From: Actinernus sp. WN-2022
Lineage: Eukaryota; Cnidaria; Anthozoa; Actiniaria; Actinernidae
NCBI GenBank assembly: GCA_030867875.1
Contig: JAOWCC010001634.1
Span: forward strand, 10,930,778 to 10,994,777
Reading direction: 5' to 3'
Length of the DNA: 64,000 bases
Part shown: positions 1-12,000 of the stretch, in pieces
How positions within the stretch are numbered: the stretch's first letter is position 1
How the letters are laid out: each line of letters opens with the position of its first letter
Notes under the pieces: generated by a model
What the model saw: only the letters and a program-made list of their open reading frames with translations
What the model was told of the DNA's origin: nothing
Databases searched by the model: none
Position numbers and translations under genes: made by a program

Positions 1-942
1 AAAAAAGGTAGTTCTGACTCGATAGCCCTGTGGTTCTTTTCAGAACTTTCCTACTCTTTCTATCGCATTTTATCAAAATGAATGTAATTTTACTATTTAG
101 AGTGAAATAAAACTTATTGTTCTTGTTGTTGTTCTCTTGTCTTGCTGGGTTTGCGTTCTTTCGAAATTTCGCTTCGTGCTTCTCATCTTGACTGAGACCT
201 TTTAAGAACATTGCCCAGAATGGCTGGACATATCGATATGCACATCTCATTAACTGCCGAAATCAGTCACGCGTCAAGCTCATTAACTGCTGAGCGGGAG
301 ATTCAAATACAGAGAAAATGGCCGAATTTGCGTCAGGTAGTCTGATAATGTTTTTCCTTTCATTTTATAAAAAAAGTCAACATCGGCCTTTTATTAAAGG
401 AACACCAATTGACCCTTGGGTACAGTTCTTTAACGTCTCCGCTTTAAAAAAACCTACTATGTGTTCTTTCTGAATAAAGGCAACTTTTATTTCAAATTTG
501 TATGAAAAAGTCTGAACAGCAAATTTCTTAGTCTTTTTTCTCGTCAAGCGCGAAACTTAAAAAAAAGTCAACATCGGCTTCTGGTAGCCCTAGAAATAGA
601 CTTAAAAATGATATGTTACTCTTTTAAATTGGTCGGAAAAAACGTACTGTCATTCAATGAAAGAAAAAAACTTTACTAAAACGTGATTCCTGAGCATTTA
701 TTAAAATTTGAACAACAAATGAACTCCTGCTTGTCATGGAGGTGACACATAAGTACTCCCTCTGGGAATAGACAGGGAAGGAGCGCGAAATTTAACTCGA
801 TTGGTGAGAAATGCGTTGCTAAGAAACTATGAAATTCTGCCGGTAGGGCAAGAGTTGGTGCATTTGAATTTATCATTATAACGCATCTGCGATCTTGACT
901 GATACACATGAATAAGACATCCGAATACGATGTCCATAAACT
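1..942. other. No gene recognised
   Basis: AT-rich sequence without a convincing coding exon on either strand. Around 105-140 an AATAAA-like motif followed by GTT repeats looks like the 3' tail of a non-LTR or SINE element, but nothing upstream is recognisable. The short open frame at 676-909 (minus) has no family resemblance. Confidence 0.4.
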
Positions 943-1725
943 AGGACACGGATAAGCTCGAATAACATCTCATTTTAAAGCTACATCTTCCAAGAATCTG
1001 TATTCTGACTTATTTGCGATGCGATTTGAACACCATTGGGAGAAAATTGAGAACGAGTTGGAACACTGTTAGCCGTTTTGCCGACCGGCTTTTTACCACT
1101 TCGGCAACTAGCTCTGTTTGAGGGTGATTTTGTGGATCCGATTTTGTTTGACTTTCTAGTACACTGATAAGCTTGAATAACATCTGATTTTAAAGCTACA
1201 TCTTCCTAGGAATCTGTATTCAGACTTATTTGCGACGTGATTTGAACACGATTGGGAGAAAATTGAGAACGAGTTGGAATTGCCGACCGGCTATTACCGC
1301 TTCGACGCGAGTTGTGTTTGAACACAACTATACTCAGTTCAGTTTCATTGAGTCATTTTGTTTGACTTCTAGGGCAGGAATAAGCTTGAATGATGTCTCA
1401 TTTTTAAGTTACAGCTTCCTAGAATATTTGCGATGCGATCTGAAAATGACTGTGAGAAAATTGAGAACGAGTTGGAACATTGTTTGCCGTTTTGCCGACC
1501 GGCATTTTCCCTGCTGCGACGTGAGTTGCATGAACACAACAACTGACAGTAGCTCAGTTTATTTGCGAGTTATTTTGTGGATCCGATTTTGTATGATTTC
1601 TAGGGCACGGATAAGTTTTAATAACATCTCATTTTAAAGCTACAGCTTCCTAGAATGTGTATTTAGAATTACTTGCGATGCGATGTTAACACGCTGTGAA
1701 AAAATGAGAGCACGAGTTTTAACAC
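943..1725. repeat. Four degenerate tandem copies of a ~215-230 bp unit
   Basis: The phrase GGATAAGCTCGAATAACATC or a close variant recurs near 950, 1165, 1379 and 1609, each time followed by TTTTAAAGCTACA, a CTTCCTAGAAT block, TTTGCGATGCGATTTGAACA, and GAGAAAATTGAGAACGAG. The first three copies also share a GCCGACCGGC block. Copies differ by substitutions and small indels, so the array is old. The open frame across 1230-1637 follows from the repeat and shows no recognisable protein. Confidence 0.85.
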
Positions 1726-2136
1726 GAAAGGGCTTTGTCGTTGCCATTGACTAGATAGTTTTACCTGGTTTTACGAACTTCTATTGAATTGACTTTCATT
1801 GAACAATATGGCGGTATTTCAAATAATGAAAACCAGAATCAACACTGTTTAGAAGTCTTTAAATAAAGCGATGGATCCAAAGCGTTTCTTAGTTTCTATT
1901 AACTATGGTTTAATTTACACTCGCATTGAGGAATCAAACCAACTCTCAGAACGGTTTTCCTTTGAGCTAATTTTGTGTGCGGTACGGCATGACCAGGGAA
2001 TTACAACTCCCAGAAGGGATTTCCTTTCAGCCAATCATATAACCAACATCTAACTCATTGAATTTCTAATGAGGCGACCTTAATATATTCAAAAAACTAA
2101 TGATGTCCCTCGAACAAAGGCCATTATGCGCGATGA

Positions 2137-2327
2137 GTGTGAATTTTTCATGATCATTTTCTGTCAGTAGTTTTGTTTTATACAAGATAGTAACTGTTTA
2201 ATTAGAATCAGTCATAATGAATTTTACTTTTTTTTGGTAACGTCATTTCATTTTACCATGTCAAAAACTCTCGTAACAGCAAACAAGACAAGACTACTGA
2301 TACAAAATGATCATGAAATATTCACAC
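2137..2327. repeat. MITE-like inverted repeat, ~191 bp
   Basis: The left arm contains TTCATGATCATTTT and CAGTAGTTTTG. The right arm (2281-2327) carries their reverse complements, AAAATGATCATGAA and a CAAGACTACTG variant. Arms of about 45 bp flank a ~95-bp spacer with no coding potential, as in a non-autonomous foldback element. Confidence 0.65.
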
Positions 2328-3168
2328 CTTTTTAAAAGGTTTCAAGCTGAGGAGTATGAAGCGAACTTTCGAAAGAACGAAATCTCGATAGAAAAAAGGC
2401 GGGTATACGGGCTTTACGAATGAGAGTTGCCAGTAAAATACCAAGAATAGGTAGCGCCCATAACATGGGACTAATCAAGTGATGCTCAATACTGTACGTA
2501 TAAATCTTAAAGTGGTTTCAACTGAAGGGAGACGAAAATATTGCAGGTGCCTTAGAACTAATAGACAAATTAGCTCGAACATTACTTGATTATGACAAAC
2601 ATGTCGATTAAATTTGATTAATAGTCTGTCTAACGATTTTATCCAGTTTGTATGTTGACTGAATATTTTGCATTTTACGTTTACAGTGTCAGTTCAAAGT
2701 ACTTACCAGAAACGCAGAAGAGTCAGTAAATCGTTCAATGTCTGAAAATTATGGAGACACAATGATAAAGAGATTGGTTTTAAGCTGCTAGTATCCTGGA
2801 AACTACAGCATACGCTGAAAACATGCAATTTCTACCATTCTCGTTAAATGAAAATATTAATTATCTAAGCAATTATCTTTATACCATTTCGATAAGCATT
2901 GTAAGCATAAAAATATAAAAAAAGAACATTAAAAACTGATCAGCGAGAAACGAACACAAAAGAGAAAGCTCTGTAGGATCACACATCATTCATCTGGGAT
3001 ATTCTGCCTATTCTGCCAGCCTGAGCAGATCAACTGGAATGCTATTCCGTGTTTCCGGAATAGGAATAAGGGTCAATCGAACGGAACAATTATTTGATTC
3101 CAAGTATTCCTATTCCGGAATTCTTGGTTTGCATGTGACATAATCATAACTATACGTCCTGTAATATC
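2328..3168. other. No gene seen; one short hairpin
   Basis: No coding exon seen. A short inverted repeat built on TCCGGAATAGGAATA (3050-3066) and TATTCCTATTCCGGAA (3103-3120) could be the ends of a small mobile element. A related motif (GAATAGATGG...CAATCGAACG) occurs near 10740-10775. Confidence 0.35.
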
Positions 3169-3462
3169 AGTTATCAAACTCAATAATAATTCATGAAGGA
3201 AAAACAAAGGAAATCAATGAGCGATAAGATCATGATCTGTAAATCTCAGATTTCGTCCTGATTTACATAAACGTTTGCTACTATTTTCTCGGCCAAAATA
3301 GGTCCGTCGTATCGCCAAAATAACTGAAAACTCTATACATCTAGACGTTTGATAAATCAGATATAGAATTCATGTCCGTGCTTTATCGGATTTACTCGCT
3401 TGCAGCTCGAGTTTGTAAATCCTATAAAGCACGGCCACTCATTCTGTATCTATTACCTATTA
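3169..3462 (+). repeat. Interspersed repeat family A, copy 1
   Basis: This ~295-bp unit runs from TATCAAACTCAATAATAATT to a CTATTACCTATTA end. The same unit is at 26347-26650. Shared blocks include CAGATTTCGTCCTGATTTAC, CGTATCGCCAAAATAACTGA and a 3' hairpin in which CCGTGCTTTATCGGATTTAC pairs across GCAGCTCGAG. A fragment of its 5' end (AACTCATTAATAATTCATGA) is also present at about 4435-4456. The family is non-coding and looks like a SINE or MITE; the class is not determined. Confidence 0.8.
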
Positions 3463-3614
3463 GTATACACCACACAAGTGAATAGTTCTTTTCGCGCGCT
3501 CTGATTGGCTACTTCGGAGCACAGCAGCAAAGCAGCGATCACATCGCGCCTGTTTTTGTCCATTTGACGGAAAATAAATAACTATTTGGTGCTGGTTGTT
3601 CACTTGTGGTATAT
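3461..3614. repeat. MITE with TIR like TATACCACACAAGTGAA
   Basis: The left end TATACACCACACAAGTGAAT is matched in inverted form by TTCACTTGTGGTATATA at the right end. The interior has CTTTTCGCGCGCTCTGATTGG. A diverged reverse-complement relative lies at 52783-52858 (CAGAGCGCCCGAAAAG and GTGTGGTATATA). It abuts the end of repeat A directly. Confidence 0.65.
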
Positions 3615-3619
3615 AATAA

Positions 3620-3726
3620 AACAATTATTTACCAGTCTGTTGGTGAAAAGTGGTGGATATTTACATCGCCGCTTCACAGCTCGGTAAATATCCACCACTA
3701 TTCACCCACTTCGGTGAATAATTGTT
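3620..3726. repeat. Palindromic MITE, ~107 bp
   Basis: AACAATTATTTACC...GTGGTGGATATTTAC on the left is the near reverse complement of GTAAATATCCACCAC...GGTGAATAATTGTT on the right, so the whole unit can fold on itself. Related sequence occurs near 52725-52760. Confidence 0.7.
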
Positions 3727-3999
3727 CAATATTAACGGGCACCTTGAATAAGTATATATTGTAATTAAGACATTTATTTTAACATAATTGGCTAACGCCG
3801 TGTTGGTTCTCCTGACCTCTATATTTTGTTTGCTGCATATTTTACTTTATTGTATATCTTTTAATACGGCCGAAGTAAATAACTGAAAAGATAAAACGTA
3901 TCTCCGCGCGGTCATGTAATGAAACTATATTGTGTGTTTATTGTTGGTTTGAACCACACGAAGTGAAATGAAGGTGGAATGGCCAGTAAGCAAACAAGC

Positions 4000-4264
4000 T
4001 TAAAGTGCATATGAGCCTTCGTGCAATTTTTATAGCTTATGAACCTCCGAAAAGTTTTGAGTACTTCTGTGAATATTTTTTTGGTTTACAGGGAATACTC
4101 TATCTTTCCTTGGTCGATTAAATGACGTCACACCTCGGGGAGTTCAAACAAGCGTAGAAGATAGAGCATTCCCTGTAAACCAAAAATTTCTTCTCAGAAG
4201 TACTCAAAACTTTTCGGAGCTTCATAGCTATGGAAATTGCACGAAGGTTCATATGCACTTTAAA
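4000..4264. mobile_element. Foldback MITE with TTAA ends
   Basis: The left arm (about 4000-4104) begins TTAAAGTGCATATGA and the right arm (about 4158-4264) ends TCATATGCACTTTAA. The arms match over roughly 100 bp, including CAGGGAAT and GTACTTCTG blocks. The spacer contains TGACGTCA. The outermost TTAA on both sides fits a TTAA target duplication, as used by piggyBac-type and Kolobok-type transposons. No protein is encoded. Confidence 0.75.
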
Positions 4265-4960
4265 TCATGTTAAATAAAGCTTTATAAAACTGATGAGAAA
4301 TAAAGTTCTAATTTATCTTTTATTTGATGTTTACTGGTCGTGTTTGCCATTGGTAGGACGAAGCAAATATAAAAAGTTCAGTGCTTGAAATAGCGCGGCT
4401 GTAAATATAATCCACCTTTTATATATATTTCTCAAACTCATTAATAATTCATGAGATAGTCATCCAATGGAGGAACTGTATTTGGTCACATGCATGGGTC
4501 TTGATACCGGGTGAAACCCTTGTTCGAAGCTTCGCCAGGTGGATGCATCTTGACATCCAATGAAACACCAGTTCCAAACGCACTAGTGTTTGATCATATT
4601 TCCAACCATAGTGATCAATATTTCTTAATCATCATATTTCATGAACCACTAACTAATTACATACTGATAAACTACAAGTAAGGAGCGAAGAAGTAAAGAG
4701 ATAAAGAATGACATAGAAAGAAAAAGTCTGCCTCCACTGGAGTTAGAACCACGACCCTTCCGACTGCTTGTACTAACTCTTGTCCACTACTCTACTATAT
4801 AGTACGCTAGTTGAGATCACTGCCATCAAAAACGAATAAGCCATCTATTGAATAATTAGATACAACAGTCAAACGGTAAACAATACTTGCTAATGAAGTT
4901 TGAAAATAAACGCATGTAAATTGTCGGTTTTGCATTCGCATGAGAAGACATGTCAAACAC
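4265..4960. other. No gene seen; weak tRNA-like stretch
   Basis: No exon recognised. On the minus strand about 4735-4800 there is AGTAGTGGAC (box-A-like) and, ~35 bases on, GTGGTTCTAACTCC (box-B-like), so a tRNA-derived SINE is possible. It lacks a clear cloverleaf and is not called as a tRNA. Confidence 0.25.
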
Positions 4961-4968
4961 TCATTGTT

Positions 4969-5024
4969 CGTCTTTCATCAGGGGATTCTCAATATTTGGA
5001 ACCCCTGATGAAAGACTCCAATTC
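4969..5024. repeat. Short perfect-stem hairpin
   Basis: GTCTTTCATCAGGGG and CCCCTGATGAAAGAC are exact reverse complements separated by about 17 bases. The CTGATGAAAGAC phrase is common at ends of retroelements, but no element body was recognised here. Confidence 0.6.
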
Positions 5025-5599
5025 TTTTTTTATCACCGATTCCTCTGGCTTAACAATGCAGCTTGCGCGCTTATGATTGCTAAAGATGTTAGACCTTTTA
5101 TTTGAATTTCATTTCGAAAACTGTAAAGGGGTCTGTAAACATCACTCACTGGTTTATCGTCGAATCAAAATATGGCATTTTTGTTTTCGCTGTCTAAAAT
5201 ATCTCTGCTATTCCAATGCCCCGTACAAATTACTTTTAAAATATCCTTAGCTATAGCGGGTCAGTTCTCTGGAATAGCCATCCAGTCGAGTTGTAGCAAG
5301 CAGGCACTTTGAGCTCGTTTCGTTTAGGCGGCTGCAGTTTTTTTCCCCAGTAAATATCAGATACACGGCATTCCTGGAAAGCAGGCTCTCACATTTGTAG
5401 TAATTTATCAGAACTTATGTTATTTTAGTAATTAGTAAATGACATTACAGCATATTAGTATTTTATATAATTTAATTTATAATAATGTACATAGTTTTTA
5501 ATTAGATTTTGACCGTGTATAAATAAACTTACAATACAAAAAAGCACAATACAATACAATTTGGAATCAATAAATTTGAAAAGTTTGGATGATATAACA

Positions 5600-5802
5600 G
5601 GAAAGGCTTTAAAGGCTTTTTTAAGAATTTTTATTCGTGTTCTATACGTCGATTATTTGTAACTTTTATTCTTAGTCATTCTTAGTCCATTTATTTATTT
5701 ATTTTTATATCTCTATTTTTAACCCTATATTTTTATTTCTACGAGGACCTCCATGAAAAACACCTTTGGGTGACTGGGGCATCCATCCTCTTTAAATATA
5801 TA

Positions 5803-5834
<32 letters not shown>
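5600..5834 (+). mobile_element. 3' end of a non-LTR retrotransposon with (TTA)n tail
   Basis: A T-rich stretch leads into GAGGACCTCCATGAAAAACA, then GGTGACTGGGGCATCC and a run of TTA repeats ending near 5834. A short conserved 3' UTR ending in a simple-repeat tail is how CR1/L2/RTE-type elements end. No reverse transcriptase part remains, so this is a heavily 5'-truncated copy. Confidence 0.45.
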
Positions 5835-5835
<1 letters not shown>

Positions 5836-5856
5836 TAGTAGATACCGCTAACGATA

Positions 5857-5912
5857 ATCCAACATGCGTGTTAGATGTTAGCTACGTCATAGCGCGTCTT
5901 GGGTAGTGCCAT
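5857..5912 (+). repeat. Short repeat also present inverted at 14133-14190
   Basis: ACATGCGTGTTAGATG, TTAGCTACGTCATAGCG and TTGGGTAGTGCCA occur here, and their reverse complements occur in the matching order near 14.1 kb. It is followed here by a small AACTTGCATGG stem. Probably two copies of one short interspersed element. Confidence 0.55.
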
Positions 5913-6185
5913 GCAACTTGCATGGTAGTGATCATGGGTGTATGGTTATTTTCCACCTACTAAGGCTCAACTGGAATTTTGGAACACTTCTCGTGGAAAT
6001 AAGTGGCCTAAACATCAAGCCAAAAAAGTTTCTCCTTGAAACGATTGTTATTTTCCATCCAAGTGCATTGAATGTCATCACAAGCTCGCGAACCGACGGC
6101 CTTCCGCAGTTCATGCCGCATGGCAGTTGTCGCGTCAAGTACAGAAACCATGGTTTTAACTCTGCCACATCACTTAATCCATTGC

Positions 6186-6545
6186 GATTTTAAGCTGCAA
6201 CTTCATTCAAGCCATTTCTAATGGGGAGGGCACCGTTATTAACAGGAAATGCATAGGATTTTCCACCCCTCCCCCTTTAGTTTTGCAAGGTTGGCATTTC
6301 TTACCCCAAATTTACAACCAATATGTAGTGTTCGTCGTGTTTACTACCCAAACTAAGATTTTAAAGCTGCAACTTCATTCAAGCCAATTCTAATGGGGAG
6401 GGCACCGTTATTAACGGCAAATGCATAGGATTTCCCACCCGTCCCCCTCGCATTTCTTACCCCAAATTTGCAACCAATATGTTGTGTTCGTCGTGTTTAC
6501 TACCAAAACTAAGATTTTAACGCTGCAACTTTATTTAAGCCAGTT
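6186..6545. repeat. 2.2 tandem copies of a ~160-170 bp unit
   Basis: GATTTTAAAGCTGCAACTTC or a variant starts copies at about 6186, 6357 and 6513. Copies 1 and 2 share TAATGGGGAGGGCACCGTTA and TTGTGTTCGTCGTGTTTACT-type blocks. Copy 2 lacks about 15 bp after the CCCCC run. Non-coding. Confidence 0.8.
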
Positions 6546-6720
6546 CTGGACTGGGAAATAGAAAATGAAACTGTCCCAGGATGCTTTGCGGCCAAAACGA
6601 AAAGGGCGATGGATTTTTATGGGTAGCAAACAACGTCGTAGAAACATGGAGTTTTCACCAAAATGTTACAGATAGAAAACTGTAGGGGGGTCTTCGTAAT
6701 TTGGTTGAGATCAAATTTCC

Positions 6721-6796
6721 GGGGGGGGGGGGGGGGGGAAATGACGGACAAAAGAAAATTAAAAAACGCCTTAACCCCAACCCCCCCCCCCCCCCC
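6721..6796. repeat. Facing G18 and C16 homopolymers
   Basis: A run of 18 G (6721-6738) is followed 42 bases later by a run of 16 C (6781-6796). The runs can pair as a hairpin, and each strand could instead form a G-quadruplex. Length is likely polymorphic or assembly-sensitive. Confidence 0.85.
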
Positions 6797-7089
6797 TGAA
6801 CTTCATTTTCGCGAGCGTTAACCCAAAAATTTAATCTAGTTGAGTGAAATTACATAGCATAGGCTGGTTTTCATTCCCTTAACTATGCGCTAGATACCGA
6901 ACATTAATTAATTAATTATTTAATGATTGTATTATTTCTATGATTATCGTTGGGACTTATGTATCGCAGCTCCAAATTACAGACTTTTGTACGAGGGAAG
7001 GCAGTGATGACTGGCCAGCCTCGTTTTGGTAAATTCACAAGGGTCTCACAAGTTCATTACTTCATCTCCAAACTATGTAAGCCCCTGTT

Positions 7090-7506
7090 TATGTGAAGGA
7101 AAGTTGGCTCGGGGGGGAGGGTCACCCTCCCCCCGAGCTACCCTGGGCGAGCCAACTTTTCATACATTTCTTTATAAAACGAAGTCAACCGTCTACATGA
7201 GAAACCGCAAACTTGGCTTGGGGGGGGGGGGGGGGGGGGGTGACCCTCCTCCCCGAGTCACTCGGTTCACAAGGTAGGGTGACCCTGGGGGGCGAGCCAA
7301 CTTTTTCTCATATAAACACTTTGGCTCGCCTAACCGGGCCAACTCGGGACACACAGAGCATGCGTAATCCAATATTACGTGCCCAGACTCGCTCAAGACA
7401 AAGTTGTCTCGGGCACCCGAGACAACTTTTCTTCCATATAAATGCTCGGTAAAGTTGGCTCGGGAGGGAGGGAGGGTGACCCTCCCCCCCGAGCCAACTT
7501 TCCTTC
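7090..7506. repeat. Cluster of nested GC-rich palindromes
   Basis: Three or four units carry AAGTTGGCTCG on one side and CGAGCCAACTTT on the other, with GAGGGTCACCCTC or GGGTGACCCTCC in the middle (7097-7160, 7209-7303, 7451-7503). A shorter unit, TTGTCTCGGGCACCCGAGACAA, lies at 7402-7424. One arm has expanded to 21 G (7220-7240). Open frames here on both strands arise from the repeats. Confidence 0.8.
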
Positions 7507-7823
7507 ATACTAACATGCACATTTACTTTTAAATGGCACAGTTTATTACTCGGGCTGCCTGTGGCAGCGCCGAGTCTTAAAATGCAAGTGGTTATTTATT
7601 TATTTTTTAATTAGTGTCAGACGGCTTCTGCGCATGCGTTAAAGGTCAGATTCGAACCAATCAGATTGCACTATGCTGGTCACGCAAACAAAGGTTAGAT
7701 TTCCTCAGGCGCGCTCAGATAAGAAAATTCAAAGCTCAGACTAGGCGAGACAAGGAGATATCAATTTCAAATAGTCATTGTCAGAAATCTATTCCATCGT
7801 GGGCAATGATGCAATACAACCTA

Positions 7824-9075
7824 GAATAGAATAGAATAGAATAGTAACTTTATTTAGACACGGTAGTTTTAACAGTAACTAAGACTGGTTTACATAAAAG
7901 CCGTGTGTAAAAATCTGTACATAAACATTAAATGATATTACATTTCATTAAAATCTGCTAAAAACGCCAGAGTCAGTTCTTTTAGCGTTCGTGTACGATA
8001 TATTATACTATAGTAATTGTAATTGTAAGAGAGTAAATTATAAGGCGTCAAAGAAGCAGGGAGGTAGACCATTTAGCTTAGTTTTAAATGTATTTAACGA
8101 TTTGCTAGTCCTCAGGTCTTCTGTTAAATTATTCCAAATATGTGCTCCTCTGTAGCCGAATCGCTTTTTACCATAATTCGTTTTGGGGAGGGACAGTTGG
8201 AATTTTGATGATGAACCTCTTGTGTTATATGGTGTATGAACCCTATTAAATGTGTGTATTAAATACCCAGGCGCTTGGTTATTATAGATCTTAAACATTT
8301 CTATTGCTAAAAGTTTGCGCCTGCGTATTATTAATCTGTCCCAACCCAGTTCGTGAAGTATTGGGCCAGAGCTAGAATCGAAACTAGACTGTGTTATTAT
8401 TCTAGCAGCCCTATTTTGGAGTTTTTGGAGTTTATTTGCGAGTTCAGTACCCAGGCTCTCCCAAACTATGCTGCAATAATCAAATTTAGGTTGAATAAAT
8501 GAGTGGTACATAGTCTTGAGGGAGGACATGGGCACGTAGGGCCGTACGCGCTTGAGAGCTCCAATAGAAGATGATAATTGCTTAGAGATCTTCTCAATGT
8601 GTTTTGACCATGTCAATGTTTCATCTATGTGCACCCCTAAGTACTTAACGAACGCTATTTTAGGGATGCTTTCGCCTCCAATTACAAGATTTGGACATGC
8701 CACATGAGATAATCTCTGGCGAGAGCCTACTAATAATAACTCTGTTTTTGTAGCATTCAGACTCAACTTGTTTGCTTTCAGCCACTCATAAATATGTTGT
8801 AAGTCTGTATTCAATTTAGATTCAATGTCATCACATGATGAACCTGCCATTGTAAGACAAGTATCATCTGCGTACATTTGAGTGTCTGAGAATTTTAAGC
8901 AATCAGGAAGGTCATTTATATATATCAGGAACAACAAGGGTCCCAAAATTGTTCCTTGAGGGACGCCACAGGAGAGTACCCCAAAGTCTGACATTTCACC
9001 GTTGACCACACACCTTTGCTTTCGTTCTTTGAGATACGATCTAAACCACGCAATACTTGGAGAAGTAAATTTGGG
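7824..9075 (-). mobile_element. 5'-truncated non-LTR retrotransposon
   Basis: In the minus direction the copy starts abruptly inside the reverse transcriptase near 9075 and continues through a ~180-base 3' UTR with AATAAA. It ends in (TATTC)n repeats at 7824-7843. Loss of the 5' half and a simple-repeat 3' end are the usual outcome of target-primed reverse transcription. A Jockey/CR1-like clade is likely from the thumb region. Confidence 0.8.
8038..9075 (-). pseudogene. Reverse transcriptase, C-terminal half
   Basis: About 345 codons remain open to the natural stop. In order: the end of the finger region (IAWFRSYLKERKQ), palm motif B (GVPQGTILGPLLFLIYINDL), the catalytic motif C (MYADDT), the thumb (SLNATKTELLLVGSR and KYLGVHIDETLTW), and the usual LINE tail with HIWNNLTEDLRT. 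The endonuclease domain and first catalytic Asp are missing because the copy is 5'-truncated, so it cannot be active. The open frame continues upstream of the first Met, which shows that Met is not a true start. A small related fragment of the KSLGVHIDENLTW block lies at 43975-44219. Confidence 0.9.
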
Positions 9076-12000
9076 TCAGGTCCATGTTTTACGACAGAAT
9101 AACCAGAGTCTTTCTACTGGATTCGGAGAGCTCGAGACATTATACAAGTCTGCTAATATGGGGAAAACTGAAACAAAAAATGAACTTTGACGGCAGAAAC
9201 CCTCATATTTGAGCCAAGCGGAATATTTACATGATCCGCTAAGATTTTTACAAATCTAATTAGTTAAGCAGATGTACGCAGTGTATGCCAACTGAAATGC
9301 TGTGCTCGTTTTGTGGTTACGGCTCAGTGGGGCAACTACACGAACAAGAAGCATGAACTGCCAGCAAAGAGAGAGGAATTGATCGGAGACGTTAAATTAC
9401 GTTACTGTGAAGAGGATCAAAATTCAAGTTTTGTAGCTTGAGACTGTCTTCTGCCGTGACTCGTGAGAGAAATTGGAAAAGATCTAGCTGTTTCATTCAG
9501 ACACTGGCAAATTTATTGAAAGCTACGGGCTTACTTTATGAGATTATTATTCATTGTGGAATGAAAGGAAACAGGTTAGCTGAAAGTTAAGTTCGAGGTA
9601 GGCTTCGACTTTCATTCCGATTCAGTGCATATGTGCACGAAGGTGTCAGTTACGTAAGTACTGTAAGTAAACTCTTTTTGATTTGAATAAATTTCCTCTC
9701 AGTTTGTCTGTTAATGTACTTTTCCTTCTAATTATCGCTTTATTTAACATCTGATTTAGAGTATGCGTACCTCAGAATAAATTATTTGAAAGGTCAACTG
9801 AATTCTTGTGTCGATAAGCGCAAATGTTTTTTGTGAAACAGTCTGTGTATACGAGAAGCGGCTTAATAGAAGAGCTTTCTCATTTATAGGAATTACAATT
9901 GTTTTTCTTGCTATGAAATTTATGTTTCATTTCACATTTATTCATACAGTTTTAGCCGGACATTTCCCCGAGTTTTTGATCTATTTTCAATCAAATTCAA
10001 AGTCTGAATATGTCATTGTATTGCATTTATACACTTGAATTTGCCAGTATTCTGTTGTTCGAATCCTGCGTTATCATAGTCATGCCATAAAAGCGATTAA
10101 TAGACCAGTCTGTTTTTTTGACGTTCTCACTGGCGAATTAAAGCACGACTTGATACTAAGAGGATTTCAAATGAAAGTGTATTTCATCTTCAATCTCATG
10201 TGGCCCGAGTGAAAGCCCAGATGGGCTCTTGTTCTCCTGAAATTACGAAAATATCGAGCTTCAAAATTACACAAAATTTAGCCGCAGCCACATTTGGTTC
10301 CATCAATATTTCTTGTCCGGTCTCCTGATTCTCTTTTCTTTTAAAATGTCGTTGCCCGCAACAACCTGACATGTTTTTGTAAAAATGTATTTACCATAAC
10401 AGCCACGTTATCTTGTGACTTGTGTAGAGAAGAGATCACATTTACAAACTCATCAGAAATACTGCATGCTTGCCAAAGACTACGTCGTCGCCATGAGAGG
10501 CGAGAGACCAATTCTGATTTCGGCTACCGCGGGCGTAATCGATTGTCTGACCTGGGGTCCACTATTAGTTCACACTAATTGTAAGTAATCACTGTAAGGG
10601 TTCTTTCGATTGAATAATCACTTCAGTTTTTTTTAGCCACTGAAATACTAAATTTACCCTGAACATCATATGTCAGCACGCGTTTGTAGTTAACTGTGCA
10701 AAATGTGCGTGAACCAGTGATTTCCAGAGACTATTCCATCTATTCTTATTCTGGAATAGATGGGCAATCGAACGCACCCTGTGTCTGAATACTTTTACTC
10801 AGTTTTGAATCTAAATGAAGCATTAACTCTCGTTGATTTCAATTCCATAATTTCACATTAATTACGGGCCAATTGTTTACTCTTAGCTTTACCAAAATGA
10901 ATATCAGTTTTTTAGCGTTTTGATGTCTTACTTCAAAAGTTAAGAAGACATTGGATTAGAATTAAAATTAGCACTGAATAGTAAAACTTCTTATGGAGAA
11001 AACAACACCAAATGACTTGTATTGATCTGCTTTATAACATAAGGACCTTACGCAACATGAACGGCAACGGCTGTGACGACGGGAGGTGAAAGATTGTTTT
11101 CTCATGACGGTTAGGTGTTTATTGTTTCTTTTATTCTCCTTTTATCGCTTTTCACATCTGGATTTACGAATAACAGAATAAGCACTTAGTTTCTGAAAAC
11201 GAATCAGATTTACCTTTTATTACCTTTATGTCTTTACACCTTCGCGCCTCTGCAAAACGTACAATTTGGGATTTCAACGTTGTGTTTTATGCAGACAACA
11301 GCCAAAATATAGGCCACTGCTTCCTATTTTGTAATTAGGACTATTGTTATGTAGCGACGTACTAAACGTGGTCGTCCGTCCTGGTTGCATTCCAGTTTTT
11401 ATCCGAGAATACGTTCAGGGCTGAGCATTTGAAGTTGGAAGTCCAAATTGTTTTACAAAGGCGGCAACTTGTATTAGTGTAAGACCTTGAGGGACGTTGG
11501 TCTTACTGGTAGCGCGGGGTGAAGTATATAGTGCACGGAATTTAGGGTGGGGTGTTGCACGGGTCCCTATTTCAGACCAAACTATATCATTGCCATTTTT
11601 TGCCGCGCTTTGTTCTCTTTCTCGATTTATTTGGAAGATCAATGTCAAAATAACAAGAGAAACTACGAGAAATCAATGAACATGTGAGGTCTCATACTTC
11701 CGTATCAAAGTCATACCCCATTCCAGATTAAAAAGCCGGCAAAAATTATAACCCTATTTCAGACTAAAACAGCTCGAAAACCATGCCCTAGAGGGCGGCA
11801 GAAAGCAGTATAGGTGAATCTCAATCAACGTTAAGCTCACACTATTATTGGCGAAGGAGTAAACCCCAGGGAAGGACGTGGAAAATAAAAATGGTCAAGA
11901 AAAGGGATTTGTTCCAAGTTTCCCGCTATTCCGTTTTAAAGCTGGGATGATATTTTTAAAATTTCCTATACGATAGTAATTAACACTTAAGTGAAATTTT

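Noticed and set aside
4735..4800. tRNA gene on the minus strand
   Set aside because: Only box-A- and box-B-like phrases are present; no cloverleaf, so at most a decayed SINE.
7026..7520. Overlapping Gly/Pro-rich frames on both strands
   Set aside because: They come from the GC-rich palindrome cluster and the G21 run.
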